Positions 1-6,242 of a stretch of DNA of 36,157 nt are shown in pieces. The notes beneath the pieces are model-generated. The model made no database searches, was not told the DNA's origin, and worked only from the letters and a program-made list of their open reading frames with translations. Made by a program: the position numbers and the translations under genes. Origin of the DNA: Erythrobacter sp. (GTDB taxonomy: Bacteria; Pseudomonadota; Alphaproteobacteria; Sphingomonadales; Sphingomonadaceae); contig JAHEBH010000016.1 of NCBI GenBank assembly GCA_024642335.1, positions 1-36,157 on the forward strand, given 5' to 3'. Every line of letters starts with the position of its first letter. Positions within the stretch are counted from its first letter, which is position 1.

Positions 1-120
1 CGCGGATAGCGCCACGGCCACCACAAGCTGGTAGGCATTGCCATATTCCAGCTCGGTCTCCGGCTCCGGATTATCCTCCGCCAGGCGGCGGAAGAATTCG
101 AATATCTGGTCCCTGGTCAT
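1..120 (-). CDS. nth: Endonuclease III (DNA glycosylase/AP lyase), N-terminal part only
   Basis: Base-excision repair enzyme that removes oxidised pyrimidines and cuts the abasic site. Only the first 40 codons are in the window, read on the minus strand from an ATG at 118-120; the rest lies off the left edge. The visible peptide carries the conserved Nth beginning, with the NPEPETEL segment (family form NPxPxTEL) followed by a QLVVAVALSA helix that leads into the usual AQATD motif. The helix-hairpin-helix, the catalytic Lys/Asp and the iron-sulfur cluster cysteines are outside the window. The gene follows dapB with a 10-base gap on the same strand, so the two are probably cotranscribed. Identity is from recognition of the N-terminus alone. 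Confidence 0.85.
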   Translation of the reverse strand, partial: MTRDQIFEFFRRLAEDNPEPETELEYGNAYQLVVAVALSA

Positions 121-130
121 GCGCGATTGG

Positions 131-859
131 TCAAAGGTCCAGCACATCCTGCATCACGTAGCGGCCCGGTGCCTTGCCGATCAGCCATGCGGCACCCTTC
201 ACCGCGCCATTGGCGAAGATCATGCGGTTTTCGGCGAGGTGGGTGAGTTGCAGCCGCTCCTGTTCGCCGGCGAAATAGACCGTGTGCTCGCCCGCAATCG
301 TCCCGCCGCGCAGCGCGGCAAAGCCGATGGCTCCTTCTGCCCGCCTGCCCGTGTGTCCGTGCCTGCCGCTCTCGCTGTGGGTGAGCAGCGATATGCCGCG
401 CCCCTTGGCCGCCGCCTCTCCCAGCAGCAGTGCGGTACCCGATGGCGCATCCACCTTCATGCGGTGGTGCATTTCGACGATTTCAATGTCCCAATCGGGG
501 CCGAGCCGCGACGCGGCCTCCTCCACCAGATGGGCGAGAAGGGTGACGCCGAGCGAGGTATTGCCCGTCTGCAGCACGGCCACGGCCTGCGCGGCATGGT
601 CGATCGCCAGATGGTGCTGGTCCTCCAGCCCGGTGGTGCCGATCAGGATCGGAATCCCCGCGCCAATGGCGGCATGGAGATTGTCCTTCAAGGCTCCGGG
701 CGCGGTGAAATCGACCAGAGCATCGCTCGCATCGGCAAGAGCCGCGACATTGCCGCCCTTGTCCACGCCGCCCGAGCATTCATGCCCTGCGGCCGCGATA
801 GCCTCTGCCAGCGCATGGCCCATGCGCCCTTCGCTGCCGATAATTCCGATACGTGCCAT
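131..859 (-). CDS. dapB: 4-hydroxy-tetrahydrodipicolinate reductase (DapB)
   Basis: NAD(P)H-dependent cytosolic reductase of the diaminopimelate/lysine pathway, needed for lysine and for the peptidoglycan cross-linking residue. The N-terminus has a Rossmann motif (GIIGSEGRMG). The catalytic signature EMHHRMKVDAPSGTA is complete, with its histidine pair, lysine and substrate-binding SGT. The protein is 242 residues, within or slightly below the family range. I chose the ATG at 859 (protein starting MARIGIIG) over the ATG at 865 because an AAGGGA ribosome-binding site sits about 8 bases before 859 but only 2-3 before 865. nth follows 10 bases downstream. The start is only about 26 bases from the divergent sirtuin start, so the two promoters must overlap or lie inside the neighbouring genes. 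Confidence 0.95.
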   Translation of the reverse strand: MARIGIIGSEGRMGHALAEAIAAAGHECSGGVDKGGNVAALADASDALVDFTAPGALKDNLHAAIGAGIPILIGTTGLEDQHHLAIDHAAQAVAVLQTGNTSLGVTLLAHLVEEAASRLGPDWDIEIVEMHHRMKVDAPSGTALLLGEAAAKGRGISLLTHSESGRHGHTGRRAEGAIGFAALRGGTIAGEHTVYFAGEQERLQLTHLAENRMIFANGAVKGAAWLIGKAPGRYVMQDVLDL

Positions 860-885
860 TGCCATATTCCCTTCGCTGATGCTTC

Positions 886-1593
886 ATGCGGCGAATGAGG
901 GATATCCGCAACATCGTGGTGCTCACCGGCGCGGGGATAAGCGCGGAAAGCGGGCTGCGCACCTTCCGCGCGGAGGATGGCCTGTGGGAAGATCATCCGG
1001 TGGAGCAGGTGGCGACACCCGAGGGCTTTCGCCGCGATCCCGATCTGGTGCAGCGCTTCTATGACGAGCGGCGCGCAGGGGTCATGGCGGCTGAGCCGAA
1101 TGCGGCGCATCGGGCGCTGGGCAGGCTCGATGCGGAGTTTTCCGGCGATCTGCTGATCGTCACACAGAATATCGACGATTTGCACGAGCGGGGCGGGGCG
1201 AGCCGCGTGCTGCACATGCACGGCGAGGCGCTGAGCGTGTGGTGCACATCCTGCGATGCGCGGCATCAATGGCACGCTACCTTGCGCGATGGCCCTCCCT
1301 GTCCTGCCTGCGGAGAACCTGCCATGCGGCCCGACATCGTGTGGTTTGGCGAAATGCCCTACCGGATGGAGGAGATATTCCGCGCCATTTCGCAGGCGGA
1401 CCTGTTTGTCAGCATCGGCACCAGCGGCGCGGTATATCCCGCAGCAGGCTTCGTGCAATCGGCGCGCGATCACGGGGCGCGGGCGCTGGAGCTCAATCTG
1501 GAGGCAAGCCTCGGCAGCCGCTTCTTTCACGAGACGCGGCTGGGCAAGGCCAGCGAACTGGTGCCCGCGTGGGTAGGGGAGGTTTTGGGATGA
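886..1593 (+). CDS. cobB: Sirtuin-type NAD-dependent protein deacylase (CobB family)
   Basis: Removes acyl groups from lysines using NAD, giving nicotinamide and O-acyl-ADP-ribose. The 235-residue protein shows the NAD-binding GAGISAESGLRTFR, the TQNIDDLHERGG core, the catalytic histidine in HMHGE, and a zinc site made of two CxxC pairs (CTSC and CPAC) about 20 residues apart. The Tyr and Arg of FYDERR match the Y-x-x-R pair that class III sirtuins such as SIRT5 and E. coli CobB use to accept succinyl-lysine. Desuccinylase activity beside deacetylase activity is therefore a reasonable inference. The ATG at 886 gives the longest form; an in-frame ATG at 895 is equally possible and neither has a clear ribosome-binding site. 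The stop overlaps the start of a GNAT acetyltransferase gene. Confidence 0.93.
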   Translation: MRRMRDIRNIVVLTGAGISAESGLRTFRAEDGLWEDHPVEQVATPEGFRRDPDLVQRFYDERRAGVMAAEPNAAHRALGRLDAEFSGDLLIVTQNIDDLHERGGASRVLHMHGEALSVWCTSCDARHQWHATLRDGPPCPACGEPAMRPDIVWFGEMPYRMEEIFRAISQADLFVSIGTSGAVYPAAGFVQSARDHGARALELNLEASLGSRFFHETRLGKASELVPAWVGEVLG

Positions 1594-2063
1594 TCGAGAT
1601 CCGCCTTGCAACCGATCAGGATGCTAAGCTCCTGACCAGGCTCAATCGCACGATTCAAGAGCCGCATGCCGCGATGGCACCAAACTTCTTCAAGGGGGAG
1701 GTGGACGAGAAAGCCGTCACTGACTTCTTTCGCGAGACCATCAGCGAGAAGGACAAGGAAGCCGGCATTGCCGCCATTGACGGTGAACCGGTCGGCTATG
1801 TGCTGGTGGAAAGGATCGAGCGTCCAGAGACGCCCTTCACCTGGGGCGGAAAGCGGCTGATGATCCATCACCTCGTTGTTCTGGAAACAGCGCGCTGCAA
1901 CGGAGTGGGAACTGCACTGATGCATTGGGCAGAGGACTGCGCGAGAGAGGCGGGAATAGGCAGGGTGGTGCTCGATCATATGGTTCAGAATGACCAAGCG
2001 CGCCTATTCTACGCACGGCAGGGCTATCAAGCGCTCCGCGTCACTTGCAGCAAGGACTTGTGA
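1590..2063 (+). CDS. GNAT family N-acetyltransferase
   Basis: Small 157-residue protein of the GCN5-related N-acetyltransferase fold. It opens with the typical strand-helix start (IEIRLATDQDAKLLTRL). Strand 4 is IHHLVVLETARCNGVGTALM, and its RCNGVG stretch is the acetyl-CoA pyrophosphate loop (family form RxxGxG/A). It ends with NDQARLFYARQGYQ, the usual C-terminal GNAT helix and strand. The substrate cannot be told from sequence. The ATG at 1590 overlaps the sirtuin stop as ATGA, so the two genes are probably translationally coupled. An acetyltransferase coupled to a deacylase suggests, but does not prove, that they act on the same targets. A long reading frame runs in frame upstream from 1239, but that part is a shadow of the sirtuin. 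Confidence 0.88.
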   Translation: MIEIRLATDQDAKLLTRLNRTIQEPHAAMAPNFFKGEVDEKAVTDFFRETISEKDKEAGIAAIDGEPVGYVLVERIERPETPFTWGGKRLMIHHLVVLETARCNGVGTALMHWAEDCAREAGIGRVVLDHMVQNDQARLFYARQGYQALRVTCSKDL

Positions 2064-2080
2064 ACGCCGCTCCCTCCCAG

Positions 2081-3016
2081 TCAGTCGAGGAATTCGTGCA
2101 TTCGTAGCCAGCTGGCAAAGGCCTCGAACCAGCCCGTGCTGGTGGTTTCCTTCTGATACATGCCGAAGCCGTGGCCGCCCTGTTCGTAATAGTGGAATTC
2201 CACCGGCACGCCCGCTTCCCGCCAGGACTTGATCAGGCCGAAATCGACTGCAGGGAACAGCGGATCGTCAGCTGCCAGCGCCACGAACAGCGGCGGCGCG
2301 TCGGCCGGTACGTCCATGGCCGTCAGCGGCCCGTAGATATCGCCCAGAAAGGCCGGCTTGGCGGTCTTGCTGGCCGTGGCGGTGGCCATGGTCAGCGCCG
2401 CACCTGCCGAAAAGCCCACCATGCCGATCCGGTCGGGATCGACGTTCCATTCGTCGGCATTGGCGCGGATCAGGGCAAAGGCGGCCTCTGCATCAGCGAT
2501 CATCGGCTGGATGCCCGCCGTGCGATCCCGCAGCGCCGGGGGCGGGCCGGATGGCTGCGCGGGCGGCGCGGCGAATTCTTCGAGGCTGGCGGGCGTCTGG
2601 TTCAGCCGGTACTTGAGCACGAAGGCGGCAATCCCGCGCTCGTTCAGTGCGCGGGCGACATCCCAGCCTTCGTTTTCCATCGACAGGGTGCGAAAGCCGC
2701 CGCCCGGCGTGACGATGACGGCCGCGCCGGTGGCCTTTTCCGGATCGGGCAGGAAGGGCGTCAGTGTCGCCTCGACTACATTGCGCGCGAAATGGCTGCC
2801 ATATTGCATGTGCCAGCTTTCGGGCTGCGTGGCGCCGGGCAGTGGCCCTGTCTCGAGCGGAATCACGCCTGGCTGTTCCGGTATGGCGATGGCAGTCATC
2901 ACGTCATCATCCTGCGCAGCCACCGCGGGCGCGAGTGCCAGCGCAAGCGAGGCGGATGCTCCGGCAAGAAATTTTCGCAAATGATCGACCGCATTGGCCC
3001 CAGTGAAACTCGACAA
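2081..3016 (-). CDS. Exported alpha/beta-hydrolase (acetyl-esterase/acetylxylan-esterase-like)
   Basis: 311-residue serine esterase with a probable Sec signal peptide: a basic HLRK segment, then a hydrophobic stretch ending PAVAA before QDDD. The product is probably periplasmic or secreted. The catalytic elements are an oxyanion-hole PGGGF near residue 104, the nucleophile elbow GFSAG, an aspartate in the AADDPLF segment and the final histidine in GGHGFG. This order fits the BD-FAE / Axe-like carbohydrate-esterase group within the alpha/beta-hydrolases. Natural substrate unknown; deacetylation of sugars or polysaccharides is a guess. The start is a TTG at 3016 preceded by a strong AGGAGAGGG site; the first in-frame alternatives would cut the signal peptide. 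It is convergent with the GNAT gene, 17 bases apart, and looks monocistronic. Confidence 0.85.
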   Translation of the reverse strand: MSSFTGANAVDHLRKFLAGASASLALALAPAVAAQDDDVMTAIAIPEQPGVIPLETGPLPGATQPESWHMQYGSHFARNVVEATLTPFLPDPEKATGAAVIVTPGGGFRTLSMENEGWDVARALNERGIAAFVLKYRLNQTPASLEEFAAPPAQPSGPPPALRDRTAGIQPMIADAEAAFALIRANADEWNVDPDRIGMVGFSAGAALTMATATASKTAKPAFLGDIYGPLTAMDVPADAPPLFVALAADDPLFPAVDFGLIKSWREAGVPVEFHYYEQGGHGFGMYQKETTSTGWFEAFASWLRMHEFLD

Positions 3017-3041
3017 AATCCCTCTCCTTTTACCGGCAGGC

Positions 3042-3211
3042 TAGAGCACTTTCCGACCATTCTGGTGCAACCGCTTTGCGGCGGGCCGGAACCGCCCCAT
3101 TGCAGCGTTGCTCGTCAGTCACGATGCTGCCGCATCGCTCCATCCTCGCGCCTCGCACTGGGGCGGTTTCGACTCCGTCACGGTGACCCAGAATGGTCGG
3201 AAAGTGCTCTA
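3042..3211. repeat. MITE-like palindromic element with 24-base perfect terminal inverted repeats
   Basis: The left end at 3042-3065 (TAGAGCACTTTCCGACC..., 24 bases) is the exact reverse complement of the right end at 3188-3211. The interior is also partly palindromic: AACCGCCCCA near 3090-3100 pairs with TGGGGCGGTT near 3160-3170. The whole 170 bp could fold into one long imperfect hairpin. Both ends start or finish with TA, as expected of a TA target duplication of the IS630/mariner kind. There is no transposase inside. Short reading frames across it, such as 3030-3257 on the minus strand, are by-products of the palindrome. The call as a non-autonomous mobile element is inference from structure. 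Confidence 0.7.
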
Positions 3212-3248
3212 AACCAGAATCCGGCTCCATGCGACGCAGGCTATCGGA

Positions 3249-3276
3249 TTTACTCATACAATTAAAGAGGTATAAA
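3249..3276 (+). promoter_or_regulatory. Candidate sigma-70-type promoter for the AAA+ ATPase locus
   Basis: TTTACT at 3249-3254 and TATAAA at 3271-3276 are separated by 16 bases in an AT-rich patch that stands out from the GC-rich surroundings. It points toward the short reading frames and the ATPase gene. Pattern match only; no transcript evidence. Confidence 0.35.
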
Positions 3277-3331
3277 TGTGATCCATATCAGAGCATTGGG
3301 CGCAATATCGCTTGAAAGGAGTGGGAATCGC

Positions 3332-3364
3332 ATGGGTGGAGCCTCACCGTCTGGAGCAAGATGA
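3332..3364 (+). CDS. Possible 10-codon leader peptide
   Basis: ATG at 3332 preceded about 10 bases upstream by a good AAAGGAG ribosome-binding site (3315-3321). It encodes MGGASPSGAR, and its TGA overlaps the ATG of the next small reading frame as ATGA at 3361-3364. Too short for any family assignment. It is listed because the ribosome-binding site is strong and the overlap suggests translational coupling; it could be chance. Confidence 0.25.
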   Translation: MGGASPSGAR

Positions 3365-3501
3365 TAAAGCGGGGAGGTCGCGAGAGCGGCTGGGATATGC
3401 AGCACGAGGCATCAGCTGCATCATCGAACGGTGAGCGTTTGGCTGATCTGACCCGGATCAAGGATCGCAACATAGGCATTGTGCTCTATAGTCCCCAGTG
3501 A
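3361..3501 (+). CDS. Possible 46-residue small protein upstream of the AAA+ ATPase
   Basis: This reading frame starts at the ATG at 3361, with GGAG five bases upstream, and ends at TGA 3499-3501. The 46-residue product is hydrophilic and mixed-charge, with RLADLTRIKDRNIGIVLYSP at its C-terminal end, no membrane segment and no recognisable motif. Its start overlaps the stop of a 10-codon frame. Its stop overlaps both the alternative GTG start of the ATPase (3498) and the AAAGGGG sequence that probably serves as that gene's ribosome-binding site. This packing is typical of translationally coupled genes, which supports its being real, but no homolog is known to me. It could instead be non-coding leader. 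Confidence 0.35.
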   Translation: MIKRGGRESGWDMQHEASAASSNGERLADLTRIKDRNIGIVLYSPQ

Positions 3502-3518
3502 AAGGGGTTCTTGAGACG

Positions 3519-5342
3519 ATGAAGGCAGGCCCTGCAATCGATGCAAATTTGCTAACCCCCGTCTGGTTCGACGAGCTCCATTCCGGGTTCGGGCGGCGCC
3601 TTCACTTCGCCGTCTCCGGCAATGTCCGGGACCTCTATCCTTTCCTTGAGGGCGAAGGCACGCAATTCCTCAGCTTCGAGCAGATCGTCTGGCGGATTGC
3701 CGCGCAGAAAGGATATGCTGCCCTCTTCACCTACAACCCCGATTCCGGGCTGGCGCTGCATGGCGAATGCGATGGGACGATGCTGTCAAAGCTGAAGGGC
3801 ACGGGCATCGCACTGGGCGAACCTGCCCATACGGCAGATGAATTCGCGGACCTGCATCGCAGCCTCATCGCCATCGAAGACCTGCCCCTCGTGCTGCTGG
3901 TCGATTACGCGACCCACCTGTTCGCCAATTCCGCTTCCGGCCTCACAGACACGCTGATCGAGGCGCATCGGTCGGCGCGCATCTCGGCCATGCAGGAGCA
4001 TGAAGACACGCCAGAAAGCGCAACGATCTGGCTTGTCGACCGTCCCGGCGACCTGCCCGACTGGTTTACCGCCAGCAACGATACGCTGCGCGAGGTGATC
4101 GTAGAGCTGCCCAATCTCGAGGACCGCTATGCCTTTGCCAAGACGCTGATCCCGCACTTCGCGGGCAGCGCCAATCCGGATGAAGGCGAAATCGCCGACT
4201 TTCTCGAACAGTTCGCGCTGCAGGCTGACGGGATGACGCTGATGGGCATGCGCAACGTCGCCTGGCTGAGCGAGGACGAGGGGATGGGCTGCGCCGAGAT
4301 TGCCGAAGCCATCCGCATGGACCGGCTCGGCACAAGGCGCAATCCGTGGAAGGCGCCGGTCATGCGTGCGCGTGTCTTGCGGGCAGAGGAAATTCTCACG
4401 CGGCGGATCAAGGGGCAGAAGCACGCCATCCAGAAGGCGCTGGATATCCTGACCCGCTCAATCGTCGGCCTGTCCGGCGCGCAGACCAGTTCGCGCCATG
4501 CGCGCCCGCGCGGAGTGCTCTTCCTGGTCGGGCCAACGGGCGTGGGCAAGACCGAACTGGCCAAGGCGGTTACCGAGCTATTGTTCGGCGATGATACGGC
4601 CTGCCACCGCTTCGACATGTCCGAATTCATGGAGGAGAATTCGATCAATCGCCTGATCGGCGCGCCTCCCGGCTATCCCGGCTACGAGCTTGGCGGAGAG
4701 CTGGTCAACGCCATGCACAAAAGGCCTTTCAGCGTGGTGCTGTTCGACGAGGTCGAAAAGGCCCACCCGCGCATCCTCGACATGTTCCTGCAAATCCTCG
4801 ACGAAGGGCGGATCACCGATTCACGCGGCTCGACCGCCTATTTCTCCGAGGCGCTGATCGTCTTCACCTCCAACATCGGCATGATCAGTGGAGACCGCAC
4901 GCGCGATGCGGGGATGAATATCCTGCCGTCCGACGATTACAAGGAGCTGGAGCGCAAGCTGATTGAGGCGGTGCGCGACCATTTCCGGCTCGATCTCAAC
5001 CGCCCCGAACTGTTCAACCGCCTGGGCCAGAACATCATCAGCTTCGAATTCATCGATCCGGAGGTAGGGTCCGAAATCTTCGTTGCCATATTGGGCCGCG
5101 TGCTCGATGCTGTACGGGCCGAACATGGCGTCGAGATCGAAATCGATCCCGAGGTGCAGGAAGAACTGCGCTGGATGTGCATGGCTGACTGGTTCGAGGG
5201 CGGGCGCGGCATCGCCAACCGCATCGAAACACATGTCATCAACCCGCTGGCGCGCGAAATCTTCCTCCGCCAGCCGGAAAAGACCATGCGCATCACCGGC
5301 GTGCACGAGGTCGACGGACGGACGGTGCTGGACTGTAGCTAG
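3519..5342 (+). CDS. Orphan ClpB/ClpA-like AAA+ ATPase with degenerate N-terminal AAA region
   Basis: 607-residue protein. Residues about 295-600 are a complete Clp-type second AAA+ domain. It has Walker A GPTGVGKT at 338-345, pore loop GYPGY at 385-389, Walker B VVLFDEVEKAH at 406-416 and sensor 1 FTSN at 449-452. An arginine finger lies in PELFNRL (R501) and a sensor-2-like GGRGIANRIE sits near 561. Residues 1-290 look like a decayed AAA domain: a Walker-B-like LPLVLLVDYATHL (122-134) and a sensor-like IWLVDRPGD, but no P-loop. The Clp N-domain and ClpB middle coiled coil are missing, and no ClpP-binding loop was noted. It is therefore not classical ClpA or ClpB; a remodelling role is inferred and the substrate is unknown. 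I prefer the ATG at 3519; GTG at 3498 is in frame. It converges with the MoeB-like gene, 4 bases apart. Confidence 0.85.
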   Translation: MKAGPAIDANLLTPVWFDELHSGFGRRLHFAVSGNVRDLYPFLEGEGTQFLSFEQIVWRIAAQKGYAALFTYNPDSGLALHGECDGTMLSKLKGTGIALGEPAHTADEFADLHRSLIAIEDLPLVLLVDYATHLFANSASGLTDTLIEAHRSARISAMQEHEDTPESATIWLVDRPGDLPDWFTASNDTLREVIVELPNLEDRYAFAKTLIPHFAGSANPDEGEIADFLEQFALQADGMTLMGMRNVAWLSEDEGMGCAEIAEAIRMDRLGTRRNPWKAPVMRARVLRAEEILTRRIKGQKHAIQKALDILTRSIVGLSGAQTSSRHARPRGVLFLVGPTGVGKTELAKAVTELLFGDDTACHRFDMSEFMEENSINRLIGAPPGYPGYELGGELVNAMHKRPFSVVLFDEVEKAHPRILDMFLQILDEGRITDSRGSTAYFSEALIVFTSNIGMISGDRTRDAGMNILPSDDYKELERKLIEAVRDHFRLDLNRPELFNRLGQNIISFEFIDPEVGSEIFVAILGRVLDAVRAEHGVEIEIDPEVQEELRWMCMADWFEGGRGIANRIETHVINPLAREIFLRQPEKTMRITGVHEVDGRTVLDCS

Positions 5343-5346
5343 GCTG

Positions 5347-6129
5347 TCAGGACGTCCCGCACGCCCGGCACGCAGGGTCCTTGGCAATCTTGAGCGTGCG
5401 CATGGCGGGTTTGAGGCCGTCGAGGATATGCAGTTTTCCCCATTGCGGATCGCCCATTCCGCCGGTGGAACTGACCAGAATGCGCACTGCCTGCAAGGCG
5501 GCGAAGCTGGCGGCCCAGCCCGCCATGGCGCCCAGCATGCCGTCTTCTGCGCAGCTGTCGCAATCATCGGCATCGAAGGCATCGCCGACATAGCAGCGAT
5601 AACAGGGCGAGGAGACGAGGTGCCCGGCAAATGCACCGACCTGCCCCTGAAAGCGCCCGACGGCTGCCGAGAGCAACGGGACCCGCTCCGCCACGCAGGC
5701 ATCGGATACCGCGAGGCGCGTGGCGAAATTGTCGGTCCCGTCCAGTACCAAGTCGACGCCCTCGACCATGCCAGGCGCGGTGTCTGGCGTGATGCGCCTG
5801 TCCGATATCGTCACATCCAGTTCGCCATCGAAATTTGCCACCCAGCGGCGCGCGGCAACGGCCTTGCCATGCCCGATATCGCGCGTGGTGTAGATCGTCT
5901 GGCGTTGCAGGTTCGATAAATCGACATCGTCATCGTCGATCAGAGTCAGCTTCCCGATCCCGGCGGCGGCAAGATATTGCAGAGCGGGCGCGCCGATGCC
6001 GCCAAGCCCCACCAGCAGAACATGGCTGCGCGTCAATGCGGCCTGGCCCGCGCCGCCCACTTCGGGCAGCACGATATGGCGGGCAAAACGCTCAAGCCGT
6101 TCGGTGGACAGGTGTGTGGACGGATCCAT
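5347..6129 (-). CDS. moeB: MoeB/ThiF/HesA-type sulfur-carrier adenylyltransferase
   Basis: 260-residue E1-like enzyme that adenylates the C-terminal glycine of a ubiquitin-like sulfur carrier (MoaD or ThiS). Visible elements are the N-terminal RFARHIVLPEVGG, the nucleotide-binding GLGGIGAPALQYLAAAGIG, acidic LIDDDDVDLSNLQRQ with its conserved arginine, and DGTDNFATR. Two CxxC zinc pairs, CYRC in the middle and CRAC at the extreme C-terminus, complete the set. The C-terminal rhodanese domain of longer homologs is absent. MoeB versus ThiF cannot be settled without the partner genes, none of which are here; MoeB is the better guess from length and motifs. It lies downstream of dnaA on the same strand with a 113-base gap that holds a strong palindrome. 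Confidence 0.85.
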   Translation of the reverse strand: MDPSTHLSTERLERFARHIVLPEVGGAGQAALTRSHVLLVGLGGIGAPALQYLAAAGIGKLTLIDDDDVDLSNLQRQTIYTTRDIGHGKAVAARRWVANFDGELDVTISDRRITPDTAPGMVEGVDLVLDGTDNFATRLAVSDACVAERVPLLSAAVGRFQGQVGAFAGHLVSSPCYRCYVGDAFDADDCDSCAEDGMLGAMAGWAASFAALQAVRILVSSTGGMGDPQWGKLHILDGLKPAMRTLKIAKDPACRACGTS

Positions 6130-6242
6130 GGAGTGGCTGTTTACAGCCTGTGCACAGCCTGTCGACAGCCATGTGGATATGGCTGTCGATCAGTCTGTGG
6201 TCGGGCTGTGGAGGCGCCTGTGGAGAAAAGCGATAGTAACCA
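6130..6242. other. dnaA-moeB spacer with repeated TGTG motifs resembling DnaA boxes
   Basis: This 113-base gap just downstream of dnaA contains TGTGGATAT (6173-6181 region) and TGTGGAGAA near the dnaA end. Each is one mismatch from the reverse DnaA box TGTGNA(T/A)AA. Further TGTGCAC, CTGTGGTC and CTGTGGAG words sit on the same strand. Such a cluster beside dnaA may bind DnaA for autoregulation or replication. No perfect box is present, and no AT-rich unwinding stretch is obvious within it. Confidence 0.4.
6162..6189. repeat. Perfect 11-bp inverted repeat downstream of dnaA
   Basis: TCGACAGCCAT at 6162-6172 is the exact reverse complement of ATGGCTGTCGA at 6179-6189, with a six-base GTGGAT loop. 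The loop and its flank form the DnaA-box-like TGTGGATAT. There is no T-run on either strand, so it is a poor intrinsic terminator and may rather be a protein-binding site. Confidence 0.6.

Noticed and set aside
3288-3479. Minus-strand 63-codon frame before the ATPase
   Set aside because: No ribosome-binding site or known motif seen, and it conflicts with the better-supported plus-strand frames at 3332-3501.
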